The notes below the pieces were generated by a model. The model was given only the letters and a program-made list of their open reading frames with translations. It ran no database searches and was not told where the DNA came from. From assembly GCA_964563925.1 (NCBI GenBank), contig CAZLZD010000005.1, positions 57,607-121,606 on the forward strand: a DNA stretch of 64,000 nucleotides, written 5' to 3'. Positions 51,830 to 59,231 of this stretch are shown piece after piece. The number at the start of each line of letters is the position of its first letter. Within the stretch, counting starts at the first letter, position 1. The translations under genes and the position numbers were made by a program. The stretch is from JAUILA01 sp964563925. GTDB taxonomy: Bacteria > Bacteroidota > Bacteroidia > Cytophagales > Cyclobacteriaceae.

Positions 51830-51906
51830 AAAATCTTTCTTATACATGAACGGCTTGCATGGGATGACTAAATGGTGCTAAATTATGATTCCTTTAACCA
51901 TGTCCT

Positions 51907-53013
51907 ATGACCCTCGATAAAAAACGCTTTGAGGCGCTGGATGTCTTTCGCGGACTCACCATCGCATTTATGATTATTGTTAATACGCCCGGAGACTGGA
52001 ATAATACATTCTCCCTCCTGCTTCACGCCGACTGGCATGGCTTCACCCCGACGGATCTTGTCTTCCCGAGTTTCCTGTTTGCCGTGGGGAACGCCCTGGC
52101 ATTTGTTTCCCGGCGATGGGAACAATCCGATTTCGGACCTGTGTTCAAAAAGATCTTTGTCAGGTCACTGATCATATTCCTCCTGGGGTATACAATGTAC
52201 CTGATTCCTTTTTTTGAGCGTACTGCTGACGGCTTTGAGCTGGTATCCCTTGCAGATTCCCGGATCATGGGCGTACTGCAACGCATTGCACTGGCTTATT
52301 TCTTCGCAGCTATCCTGATCTACTTTATGCGCCCCCGGGGCATAGCCATCACGTCAGTTGTCATACTCCTTGCCTACTGGCTGATACTTTATGCCTACGG
52401 AGATTATTCCCTGGAGAATAATGCCATTCGTACACTGGACCTTTGGTTATTCGGACCGGAACATCTCTATGGAGGGGACGGTATCCCGTTTGATCCGGAA
52501 GGCCTGCTGAGCACCCTGCCGAGTATTGTCAATGTCCTGGCAGGCTTCCTCTTGGGTATTTACGTCCGTGACGGGGTGGATTATAAAAAGTTATTCATGA
52601 TCATGGCCTGGGGTGCAGGCCTGCTGGCGGTAAGCTATTTATGGCACTTTGTATTTCCGGTCAATAAGAAGATTTGGACCAGCTCGTTCGTTGTCCTGAC
52701 CACCGGACTCGACCTTCTGATGCTGGGCTTGCTTATTTTCTGGCTGGATATTAAATCTCCGCCCCTTAAAATGGGTTTTTTCCGGACTTTTGGTAAAAAC
52801 CCTTTATTCTCCTACTTATTATCTCAATACCTTGTAATAGCCTTGTTCTTTATCCAGGTGGATGGGAAATCACTTTATGGGGTGATATACCGGGGTTTAT
52901 ATGAACCCATTGGTGACAAGATCGGGTCCCTGCTCTTTGCCCTTTCCGTGATGTTCGTGGTCTGGTTATCTACCAAATGGCTGGATAAACGAGGAATAAT
53001 AATTAAAGTCTAG
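51907..53013 (+). CDS. Heparan-alpha-glucosaminide N-acetyltransferase-like membrane acyltransferase
   Basis: A 368-residue integral membrane protein with about ten helices. FEALDVFRGLTIAFMIIVNTPG and the HADWHGFTPTDLVFPSFLF motif, with the His thought to accept the acetyl group, identify the HGSNAT/DUF5009-like family (YeiB/COG4299). The family transfers acetyl from cytoplasmic acetyl-CoA across the membrane to an amino sugar. Further family elements are NVLAGFLLGIYVRDG and GKNPLFSYLLSQYLVIALFF. The acceptor here is unknown. It is convergent with a beta-lactamase-like gene, overlapping by 4 bp. Confidence 0.94.
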   Translation: MTLDKKRFEALDVFRGLTIAFMIIVNTPGDWNNTFSLLLHADWHGFTPTDLVFPSFLFAVGNALAFVSRRWEQSDFGPVFKKIFVRSLIIFLLGYTMYLIPFFERTADGFELVSLADSRIMGVLQRIALAYFFAAILIYFMRPRGIAITSVVILLAYWLILYAYGDYSLENNAIRTLDLWLFGPEHLYGGDGIPFDPEGLLSTLPSIVNVLAGFLLGIYVRDGVDYKKLFMIMAWGAGLLAVSYLWHFVFPVNKKIWTSSFVVLTTGLDLLMLGLLIFWLDIKSPPLKMGFFRTFGKNPLFSYLLSQYLVIALFFIQVDGKSLYGVIYRGLYEPIGDKIGSLLFALSVMFVVWLSTKWLDKRGIIIKV

Positions 53014-54140
53014 AGAAGGGCAGCATACACGCGGGTCACAAAATCATTAAGCCTGGGGGGTGAAAGCCAGCGGGTTACAATGACTATATCATTCTCCTGG
53101 TCTACGATTATGAAATTCCCGCCGAATCCGGCCGCATAAAATATATCACCCGGCACATCGGGAAGGTCTCCAGGCAGCAGCCACCACATGTAGCCGTAGT
53201 TATCCTGTGCTTCCGAGGGTGTCCGTGCCATTTCAATCCATTCCGGTGCAATCAAACTGTTTTCCAGCCACCGGCCGTTTCGTGCAAACAACAAACCAAA
53301 CCGGGCCTGGTCGTAACTATTGATAAATACGCCGCCTCCCGAATGGCCTCCGCCGGTTACCGATTGCATTTGTACGCCATCGAGGGTAACCCAGGCATGC
53401 TCATAACCATACCACCGCCAGGTGGATGAAGCACCGATCGGGTCCATTATCTCCCGCTTCAGCACTTGAGGTAATGGTTCACGTAAAACATGCAATAAGC
53501 TATAAGCCAATAAATTAACCCTGACATCATTGTACTCAAATACCGAACCGGGCTCATTCAGTTTTCGGAATTTCCAGTCATCAAGACCTCCGGTATTCGG
53601 CGGCCTGTCTGACCAGTCCGACATCCCGAACAGGCTTCCGCTCCAGTCAGAAGACTGTGTCAGCAAATGATGCCAGGTAATTTTTGCATTATGGGCTCCA
53701 TCAAACGTACCGTCCCATACCCACCGGCTTACCGGGCTATTGAGGTCAGTGATCAGTCCATCCTGCCAGGCGACACCGGCGACCGTGGATAAATAACTTT
53801 TCGTAACAGAAAATGTCATGTCAACCCGGTCGGGTTCACCCCATGATGCCACAATGTATCCATCCTTGAGGATAAGGCCGGAAGCGCCACCCCGGCTTCT
53901 GACCGGACCTTTAATTTCATGGAACGGCTCCCGGGCAAACGCTTCCAGGATTGCTATACGCAGGTCGCGTGATCCTTCATATTCATTCCGGACAGCGAAA
54001 TCTACCGCCTGTTGCAATCTGCCGGCGTCAAATCCGCGGGCGGTCCGCTCCTCCCAGCCATCTCGGGGCGGGTAATACGGATTTTGAGCGACCAGCGTGG
54101 TGCTGATCAGCAGAAACAGTGTACGTAACAGGACATTCAT
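53010..54140 (-). CDS. Secreted beta-lactamase-family serine hydrolase
   Basis: A 376-residue exported hydrolase with signal peptide (ending TLVAQ). Catalytic elements of the class C beta-lactamase fold: SVTK in MTFSVTKSYLS (about 113), YND in FEYNDVRVN (about 202), and HSGGG (about 265) in place of KTG. Family length and the WEERTARGFDAGRLQQAV and GYMWWLLP segments resemble bacterial esterase/DD-peptidase-like members. Substrate unknown; peptidoglycan fragment or ester hydrolysis is typical. The second such enzyme in the window (31079-32419) has a different sequence. Confidence 0.93.
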   Translation of the reverse strand: MNVLLRTLFLLISTTLVAQNPYYPPRDGWEERTARGFDAGRLQQAVDFAVRNEYEGSRDLRIAILEAFAREPFHEIKGPVRSRGGASGLILKDGYIVASWGEPDRVDMTFSVTKSYLSTVAGVAWQDGLITDLNSPVSRWVWDGTFDGAHNAKITWHHLLTQSSDWSGSLFGMSDWSDRPPNTGGLDDWKFRKLNEPGSVFEYNDVRVNLLAYSLLHVLREPLPQVLKREIMDPIGASSTWRWYGYEHAWVTLDGVQMQSVTGGGHSGGGVFINSYDQARFGLLFARNGRWLENSLIAPEWIEMARTPSEAQDNYGYMWWLLPGDLPDVPGDIFYAAGFGGNFIIVDQENDIVIVTRWLSPPRLNDFVTRVYAALL

Positions 54141-54180
54141 AGTTTAGTCGTTTTGTGACTAAAATAAGGAATATTCCTGT

Positions 54181-55713
54181 TTACTCCTTCAGAATGGTAA
54201 ATTCCACGCGCCGGTTCAGTTTACGGGTTTCCTCATTTGAGTTATCGGCTATCGGCTGTGAGCCTCCATATCCTTTGCCGGAGATACGGCGGGCACTTAC
54301 TCCCTTGCTTACCAGGTACTCCTTGACTGATTCCACACGTGCACGGGAGAGCCGCAGGTTATGCTTTGGTACCCCCGTATTGTCGGTATGTCCTTCAAGC
54401 CGGATTTTAATGGAAGGGTTGGCTTTCATGAAATCCACAACCATGTCCAGTTCCTGAAAGGATTCCGGCAGAATATCCGGAGTGGACCTCTTAAATAATA
54501 CGCTCTGAAGCTGGACGGTTGTGCCGACAGAAACGGGCTGCAGCAGGAAATTCTTTTCCACCCCGCCAGTGGTACCCTCAGTGATCTCCACGGACTCAGC
54601 AATACTGATAAAGCCGGGAGCAGTAATTTCAACCCGGTATTCGGCAGGCACCTGGTAATCAAACTGGTACACACCGCCTGATTCCACAGGCACGGGGATA
54701 CTGCGGTCCTGGGCAATTATGGATATGGAGGCACCGGGAACGGGAGACCGGTCGGCTGCGCTCTTCACCGTGCCGAACAGGACCGAACGTTCCGTAATGC
54801 CGGGCACCGGTTCTTCCGGAGCCGCCGCCACCGCGACGGGGTCAATATCCTGGCTGGAATTTTCGGAATAAAACTGGATGTCGCTGTATCCGTCACTGTT
54901 CATGGTCGAGGAATAAACAGCAAATCCCTCATAGGCCCGGTAGCCAAGGTCCCGGCCCTGGGTATTAACGGCTGTTACCGGTTCGGGAGCGCTCCAGTTT
55001 TTCCAGGTATCGTCCAGCCGGCGGGTCATGAACACGTCGCTGCTCCCTGCTCCGCCATGACCATTGGAAGAAAAGTACAGGATATTTTTATCTGCAGAAA
55101 GAAACGGGGTGAACTCCTGGGCGCTCGTGTTGATGATTCCTCCCAGGTTTACCGGATCACTCCAGCGGCTGCCTTCATTAAAGCATACATACAGGTCTTC
55201 TCCGCCGCGGGTGCTGTAACCTTCAATGGACAGGACCAGAACCTTTCCGTCGGGTGAAATATACCCGCTTTGCTGTTTGGAACGATTCAGGAAATAAGGA
55301 ATGGTAATGTTTTCCGGACGGCTCCAGCTGTTTCCCCTGCTGGTAGCACGGGATATACCCTGGGTGGATGCCGCCGCATTGTCCCGGTTGTAATGATTGT
55401 GCAGGTAGATCACGCGGTTGTCCACTGAAAAACCCAGCACGGCGTTGAAGCTTTCATTATTTAATTCCCTGGCATTTTTTGGAGCCGACCACTTTCCGTC
55501 TGCATCCATTTCACTGTACCATATATCACCGGGATCACGTTCACCCCCCGTATTTTGCGGGTGATTGGAACGGGTAAAATACAAGGTACGCTGATCGGGA
55601 GACAGCACCGGCAGCTGTTCGTCTGCGGATGAATTTACGGCTGAAAAAATATCCTGGGATGCCAGCTGGCCAGTGGCCAGAACCGTTACCAGGAGGGTGA
55701 TAAAAATCTTCAT
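54181..55713 (-). CDS. OmpA-family protein with PD40/TolB-like repeats
   Basis: From the ATG at 55713 the product has 510 residues with a signal peptide (ITLLVTVLATGQLASQ). In order: PD40/WD40-like TolB propeller repeats (about 18-270: PVLSPDQRTLYFTRS, GYISPDGKVLVLS, FTPFLSADKNILYFSS), a carboxypeptidase-like beta domain (about 305-390: LFGTVKSAADRSPVPGASISI), and an OmpA peptidoglycan-binding domain (about 400-508: IKIRLEGHTDNTG, NLRLSRARVESVKEYLVSKG, GKGYGGSQPIADN). It should tether the outer membrane to peptidoglycan. This organisation is common in Bacteroidota. Confidence 0.95.
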   Translation of the reverse strand: MKIFITLLVTVLATGQLASQDIFSAVNSSADEQLPVLSPDQRTLYFTRSNHPQNTGGERDPGDIWYSEMDADGKWSAPKNARELNNESFNAVLGFSVDNRVIYLHNHYNRDNAAASTQGISRATSRGNSWSRPENITIPYFLNRSKQQSGYISPDGKVLVLSIEGYSTRGGEDLYVCFNEGSRWSDPVNLGGIINTSAQEFTPFLSADKNILYFSSNGHGGAGSSDVFMTRRLDDTWKNWSAPEPVTAVNTQGRDLGYRAYEGFAVYSSTMNSDGYSDIQFYSENSSQDIDPVAVAAAPEEPVPGITERSVLFGTVKSAADRSPVPGASISIIAQDRSIPVPVESGGVYQFDYQVPAEYRVEITAPGFISIAESVEITEGTTGGVEKNFLLQPVSVGTTVQLQSVLFKRSTPDILPESFQELDMVVDFMKANPSIKIRLEGHTDNTGVPKHNLRLSRARVESVKEYLVSKGVSARRISGKGYGGSQPIADNSNEETRKLNRRVEFTILKE

Positions 55714-55806
55714 AATACTAATTTGAGCGTGGTAAGTACAAACATACATTCTTCCGGCAATCTCTTCAAAAATATACCGACGGAAGACATCTTAAAACGG
55801 TCGAAT

Positions 55807-56427
55807 TCAATGAATAGTACGGCGTGGCTTCACACTTACACAGGAATTGTCCTTTACCAGGTAGCGCCAGGGCAGGTTGGCATCCTCTCCTGCATAATCC
55901 ACCCCGATTCTCACATCCTGTATGATGTCCTCAGAAGGAATCGCATTGCCTGAGGTTAACCAAATTTCATCTCCCGTAAGAAACGTTCCGTTTCGGTCTG
56001 TAGTGATTCCCATGGCCTCAGACAGCTTGCCCGGCCCGGATGTAAGCTGACACCCTGAGAATTTATGGCCCCTGCGTTCTCGCATGTGGTCAGTTCCGTA
56101 TACAGGGTCCACGGCCCGGATGAGAACCGCTTCGGCTATATCCTCGTGGTTGGTGACAATATTAAAAAGGTGATGAATGCCATAACAGAGGTAGATGTAG
56201 GCCGTGCCACCAGGTGCGAAAAGTGTTTCCGTCCGTTTTGTACGCCGGTTAAGATGGGCGTGACACGCCTTCTCCAGGTAAGAATAAGCCTCTGTTTCCA
56301 CGATCATACCGGCAGTGACCGTATCTCCAATCCTGGTCCACAGGTATTTGCCTAACAGGTTTCTGGCCAGCAAGGTAACGTCATCCTGTTGATAGAAGGA
56401 AAGAGGCAGCTTTTCACTATCAACCAT
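55807..56427 (-). CDS. mpg: DNA-3-methyladenine glycosylase (AAG/MPG family)
   Basis: A 206-residue base-excision-repair enzyme that removes alkylated purines. Characteristic segments are LLGKYLWTRIGD, GMIVETEAYS (with the catalytic Glu), HAHLNRRTKRTETLFAPGGTAYIYLCYGIHHLFNIVT and LTSGPGKLSEAMGIT. The length and order match the family. It is divergent from DUF2911 with only 47 bp between starts. Confidence 0.97.
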   Translation of the reverse strand: MVDSEKLPLSFYQQDDVTLLARNLLGKYLWTRIGDTVTAGMIVETEAYSYLEKACHAHLNRRTKRTETLFAPGGTAYIYLCYGIHHLFNIVTNHEDIAEAVLIRAVDPVYGTDHMRERRGHKFSGCQLTSGPGKLSEAMGITTDRNGTFLTGDEIWLTSGNAIPSEDIIQDVRIGVDYAGEDANLPWRYLVKDNSCVSVKPRRTIH

Positions 56428-56474
56428 TTTGTGTAATTTTCGTTTTCATAAACATAAACCATTAAAACCCAACC

Positions 56475-57341
56475 ATGAAAAAAACCATACTTATTTACGC
56501 ATTAGTCATTATCTGTCTGGCGGCATTTACAGATCTGCGGGCACAGATTAATATGCCTCAGGCCAGTCCGGCCGGTTCGGTGAGCAGTACGGTCGGATTG
56601 ACCGATGTGACTATCGATTATTTCCGCCCGAAAGTGAAGGGTCGTAAAATATTTGGAGAGGGCGGAGATTATCTCCAGCCGTACGGTCAGCTCTGGCGTT
56701 CAGGCGCGAACTCCGGAAGCGTACTTACCCTGGGCACGGATGTAACCATAGCCGGCACAAAAGTTCCTGCGGGCAAATACCTGATATTCACCATTCCCGG
56801 TAAGGATTCGTGGGAATTCATGTTGTACAAGGATCTGTCGATCGGCGGAAACGTGGCGGCGTACGACAAGGCCAATGAGGTTCTCCGGACATCGGTAAAC
56901 CCGGTTACACTGAACCAGCCGGTAGAAACCCTCACCTATACGATTTCGGATATCAATGATGAAAACACAGGGGCAAATATTCAGCTTGAATGGGCAAATA
57001 CCAGCATTAAAGTGCCCATCACAGTGAATTTTGATGAGGCGGTAATGAAAGATATCCAGGCCAAAACACAAGTAAATCCCAATAACCTCATCCAGGCCGC
57101 CAATTACTACTTCACCACTGACCGGGATCTGGAGCAGGCACTGGCATGGATCAACCAGGGCATTGAGGCGAATCCTGATGCATTCTGGAATATCCATCTG
57201 AAGGCGAAAATTCTGGCTAAAATGGGCAACAAAGAGGAAGCGATTAAAACCGCAGAACAATCCATGGCCAAGGCAAAGGCCGCTCCCAGCGATTTTGGTT
57301 ATGTGAAACTGAACGAGGACCTGATCGCTGAAATCAAATAA
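56475..57341 (+). CDS. DUF2911 protein with C-terminal TPR-like helices
   Basis: A 288-residue exported protein: signal peptide (ending TDLRAQ), DUF2911 domain (about 25-180: PQASPAGSVSSTVGLTDVTIDYFRPKVKGRKIFG, YGQLWRSGANSGSVLTLGTDVTI, VPAGKYLIFTIPG), then a helical TPR-like tail (about 200-285: ALAWINQGIEANPDAFWNIHLKAKILAKMGNKEEAIKTAEQSM). The family function is unknown; it occurs widely in Bacteroidota as a periplasmic beta-sandwich protein. A terminator overlapping the convergent symporter gene follows. Confidence 0.93.
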   Translation: MKKTILIYALVIICLAAFTDLRAQINMPQASPAGSVSSTVGLTDVTIDYFRPKVKGRKIFGEGGDYLQPYGQLWRSGANSGSVLTLGTDVTIAGTKVPAGKYLIFTIPGKDSWEFMLYKDLSIGGNVAAYDKANEVLRTSVNPVTLNQPVETLTYTISDINDENTGANIQLEWANTSIKVPITVNFDEAVMKDIQAKTQVNPNNLIQAANYYFTTDRDLEQALAWINQGIEANPDAFWNIHLKAKILAKMGNKEEAIKTAEQSMAKAKAAPSDFGYVKLNEDLIAEIK

Positions 57342-57367
57342 TCAGTGAATTGACAGATTTATTCAGA

Positions 57368-57398
57368 AAGCCCTGGTGTGTACGTACCGGGGTTTTTT
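57368..57398 (+). terminator. Intrinsic terminator between DUF2911 and the symporter gene
   Basis: The plus strand reads CCCTGGT, an 8-nt loop, ACCGGGG, then six Ts; the 7-bp stem includes one G-U pair. It lies 29 nt after the DUF2911 stop. The T-run ends at the last codons of the convergent symporter gene. Confidence 0.75.
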
Positions 57399-59085
57399 AT
57401 TTACGTTGATTTAGTATCAATTGAATAATAATACCGAACCCGATGGTGGCACCCACTCCGATCGGATTAAACCAGAGATACCCGATCGATGTGGTATAAA
57501 AAAGGATTAAGACGATGGTTTGGGAAATGATGGTTCCTATGAAAATGGCATTGGCTTTAATCCACTTAATGTAGAATGCCGCCAGAAAAATGCCCAGGAT
57601 ACTTCCATAGAAAAGTGAGCCCACAATATTAATGAGCTCTATGAGGTTTTCCAGCAGTGTTGCGTACGAGGCAAAGGTGATGGCCAGTAATCCCCACATC
57701 AATGTGAAGAGCCTGGAATAAAGAAGATAATGAGCCTTGCTGCCTGTTTTATGGATTGATCGTTTGTAGATATCCACAGTGGTCGTTGAAGCAAGTGCAT
57801 TGAGTTCGGATGCACTCGACGACATCGCGGCAGAGAAAATCACTGCCAGCAACAAACCAATCATTCCGTGCGGCAGATGGGTGGTGACAAACGTGATGAA
57901 TACATAGTCGGTATCATTAGTCTCTGCATCCGGATTTACCTTGTTTATCAACCCCTTTGCCTCATCCCGGATTTGCTCTTCCCGGGCTTCATAGCCTGCA
58001 ATGCGTTCACGTACCCCTGACGTAGCTGTTTCGTCTCCGGTCCGGGAGGTTACCACCAGCTGATCCATGGCTTCCTTTTTTTCCGCAACGATTTCGGCAT
58101 ACTGCGCATCCAGCGCCTCCATATCCGCCGCATATTCCGATGCATATACATCCTGAACCGCGGCCTTGTTAAAGATCATCGGCGGGGCATTGAACTGGTA
58201 AAAAACAAATACCATGGCACCAATGAAGAGGATAATGAATTGCATGGGGATCTTCAGCAGCCCATTGAAAATAAGCCCAAGTCGGCTGTCACGAATACTG
58301 TTTCCAGAGATGTAGCGCTGAACCTGTGACTGGTCTGTACCGAAATAGGAAAGCCCGATAAAAAGTCCTCCTATCAGTCCTGACCATATATTGTAACGGT
58401 CCGACAAATTGAAGGAAATATCCACCGCCTCGAGTCTCCCCATATGGCCGGCCACGTTTACGGCATCGCCAAAGCCAACATTGTCCGGCAGCAATTTTAC
58501 CACGAAGATCCCCGCCAGGATCATCCCTCCCATCATCACCGCCATTTGCTGTTTTTGGGTGACACTGACCGCCGTGGTGCCGCCGGAAACGGTATAGATG
58601 ATTACAAGCGAACCTATTATGAAAATGGTCATGGTCAGGTTCAGGTCAAGAATCGTTGACAGGATGATGGACGGGGCATATATGGTGATACCTGCGGCCA
58701 GCCCGCGTTGAATCAGGAAGAGTATGGAGGCGAGAGACCTGGTTTTGATATCAAAGCGGGACTCCAGGAATTCGTATGCCGTATAGACTTTTAGTTTATA
58801 AAAGATAGGAACAAAGGTGATGGCCAGAATGACCAGGGCGATTGGCTGACCAAAATAGATTTGAATGAAACGCATCCCGTCTTCATACGCCTGGCCAGGT
58901 GTGGAAAGAAAGGTGATGGCGCTTGCCTGCGTAGCCATGATCGACAATCCGATGGTCCACCAGCGTATCGATTTGTTTCCTTTCAGAAAATCTTCCATGT
59001 CCCGGCTGCCGCGACTCTTATATACGCCGTAGGAAACAATGAACAAAAGCGTACCTCCCAGTACGAGCCAGTCTATGATATTCAT
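57397..59085 (-). CDS. Sodium:solute symporter (SSS family) with hydrophilic coiled-coil-like insertion
   Basis: From the ATG at 59085 the product has 562 residues; the reading extended to 59166 overlaps the small upstream gene. The sodium symporter fold is shown by MEDFLKGNKSIRWWTIGLSIMATQASAITFLSTPGQAYEDGM, YTAYEFLESRFDIKTRSLAS and SAAMSSSASELNALASTTTVDIYKR (sodium-site Ser/Thr). About 100 residues in the middle (about 300-390) are hydrophilic and rich in Glu, Ala and Lys (AADMEALDAQYAEIVAEKKEA), predicted as a coiled coil between membrane helices. It is coupled to a 48-residue membrane protein and follows a PIG-L deacetylase. The solute is not known. Confidence 0.95.
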   Translation of the reverse strand: MNIIDWLVLGGTLLFIVSYGVYKSRGSRDMEDFLKGNKSIRWWTIGLSIMATQASAITFLSTPGQAYEDGMRFIQIYFGQPIALVILAITFVPIFYKLKVYTAYEFLESRFDIKTRSLASILFLIQRGLAAGITIYAPSIILSTILDLNLTMTIFIIGSLVIIYTVSGGTTAVSVTQKQQMAVMMGGMILAGIFVVKLLPDNVGFGDAVNVAGHMGRLEAVDISFNLSDRYNIWSGLIGGLFIGLSYFGTDQSQVQRYISGNSIRDSRLGLIFNGLLKIPMQFIILFIGAMVFVFYQFNAPPMIFNKAAVQDVYASEYAADMEALDAQYAEIVAEKKEAMDQLVVTSRTGDETATSGVRERIAGYEAREEQIRDEAKGLINKVNPDAETNDTDYVFITFVTTHLPHGMIGLLLAVIFSAAMSSSASELNALASTTTVDIYKRSIHKTGSKAHYLLYSRLFTLMWGLLAITFASYATLLENLIELINIVGSLFYGSILGIFLAAFYIKWIKANAIFIGTIISQTIVLILFYTTSIGYLWFNPIGVGATIGFGIIIQLILNQRK

Positions 59086-59231
59086 CAGTATAGGTTGGAG
59101 AATGCGTACAACAGGATTATGTAGGTAACAAGGGCCCCCAACACGAGGAGATACCAGCCGCGCCAACGGCTGAACACCGGTGGCTTGCGCTCTTCGGACT
59201 GAATGATATTTTCTTTGTTTTTACTTGTCAT
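59085..59231 (-). CDS. Small single-span membrane protein (48 aa) between PIG-L and symporter genes
   Basis: An unlisted short gene found by reading the gap. ATG at 59231, stop TGA at 59087-59085. The product opens MTSKNKENIIQSEERKPP, has a charged WRGW segment and a single hydrophobic helix (YLLVLGALVTYIILLYAF), and ends SNLY. Its stop overlaps the symporter ATG (TGATG), and its start lies inside the last 11 bp of the PIG-L gene, so the three are translationally coupled. This resembles small accessory subunits of sodium symporters. The function is inferred from context only. Confidence 0.75.
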   Translation of the reverse strand: MTSKNKENIIQSEERKPPVFSRWRGWYLLVLGALVTYIILLYAFSNLY

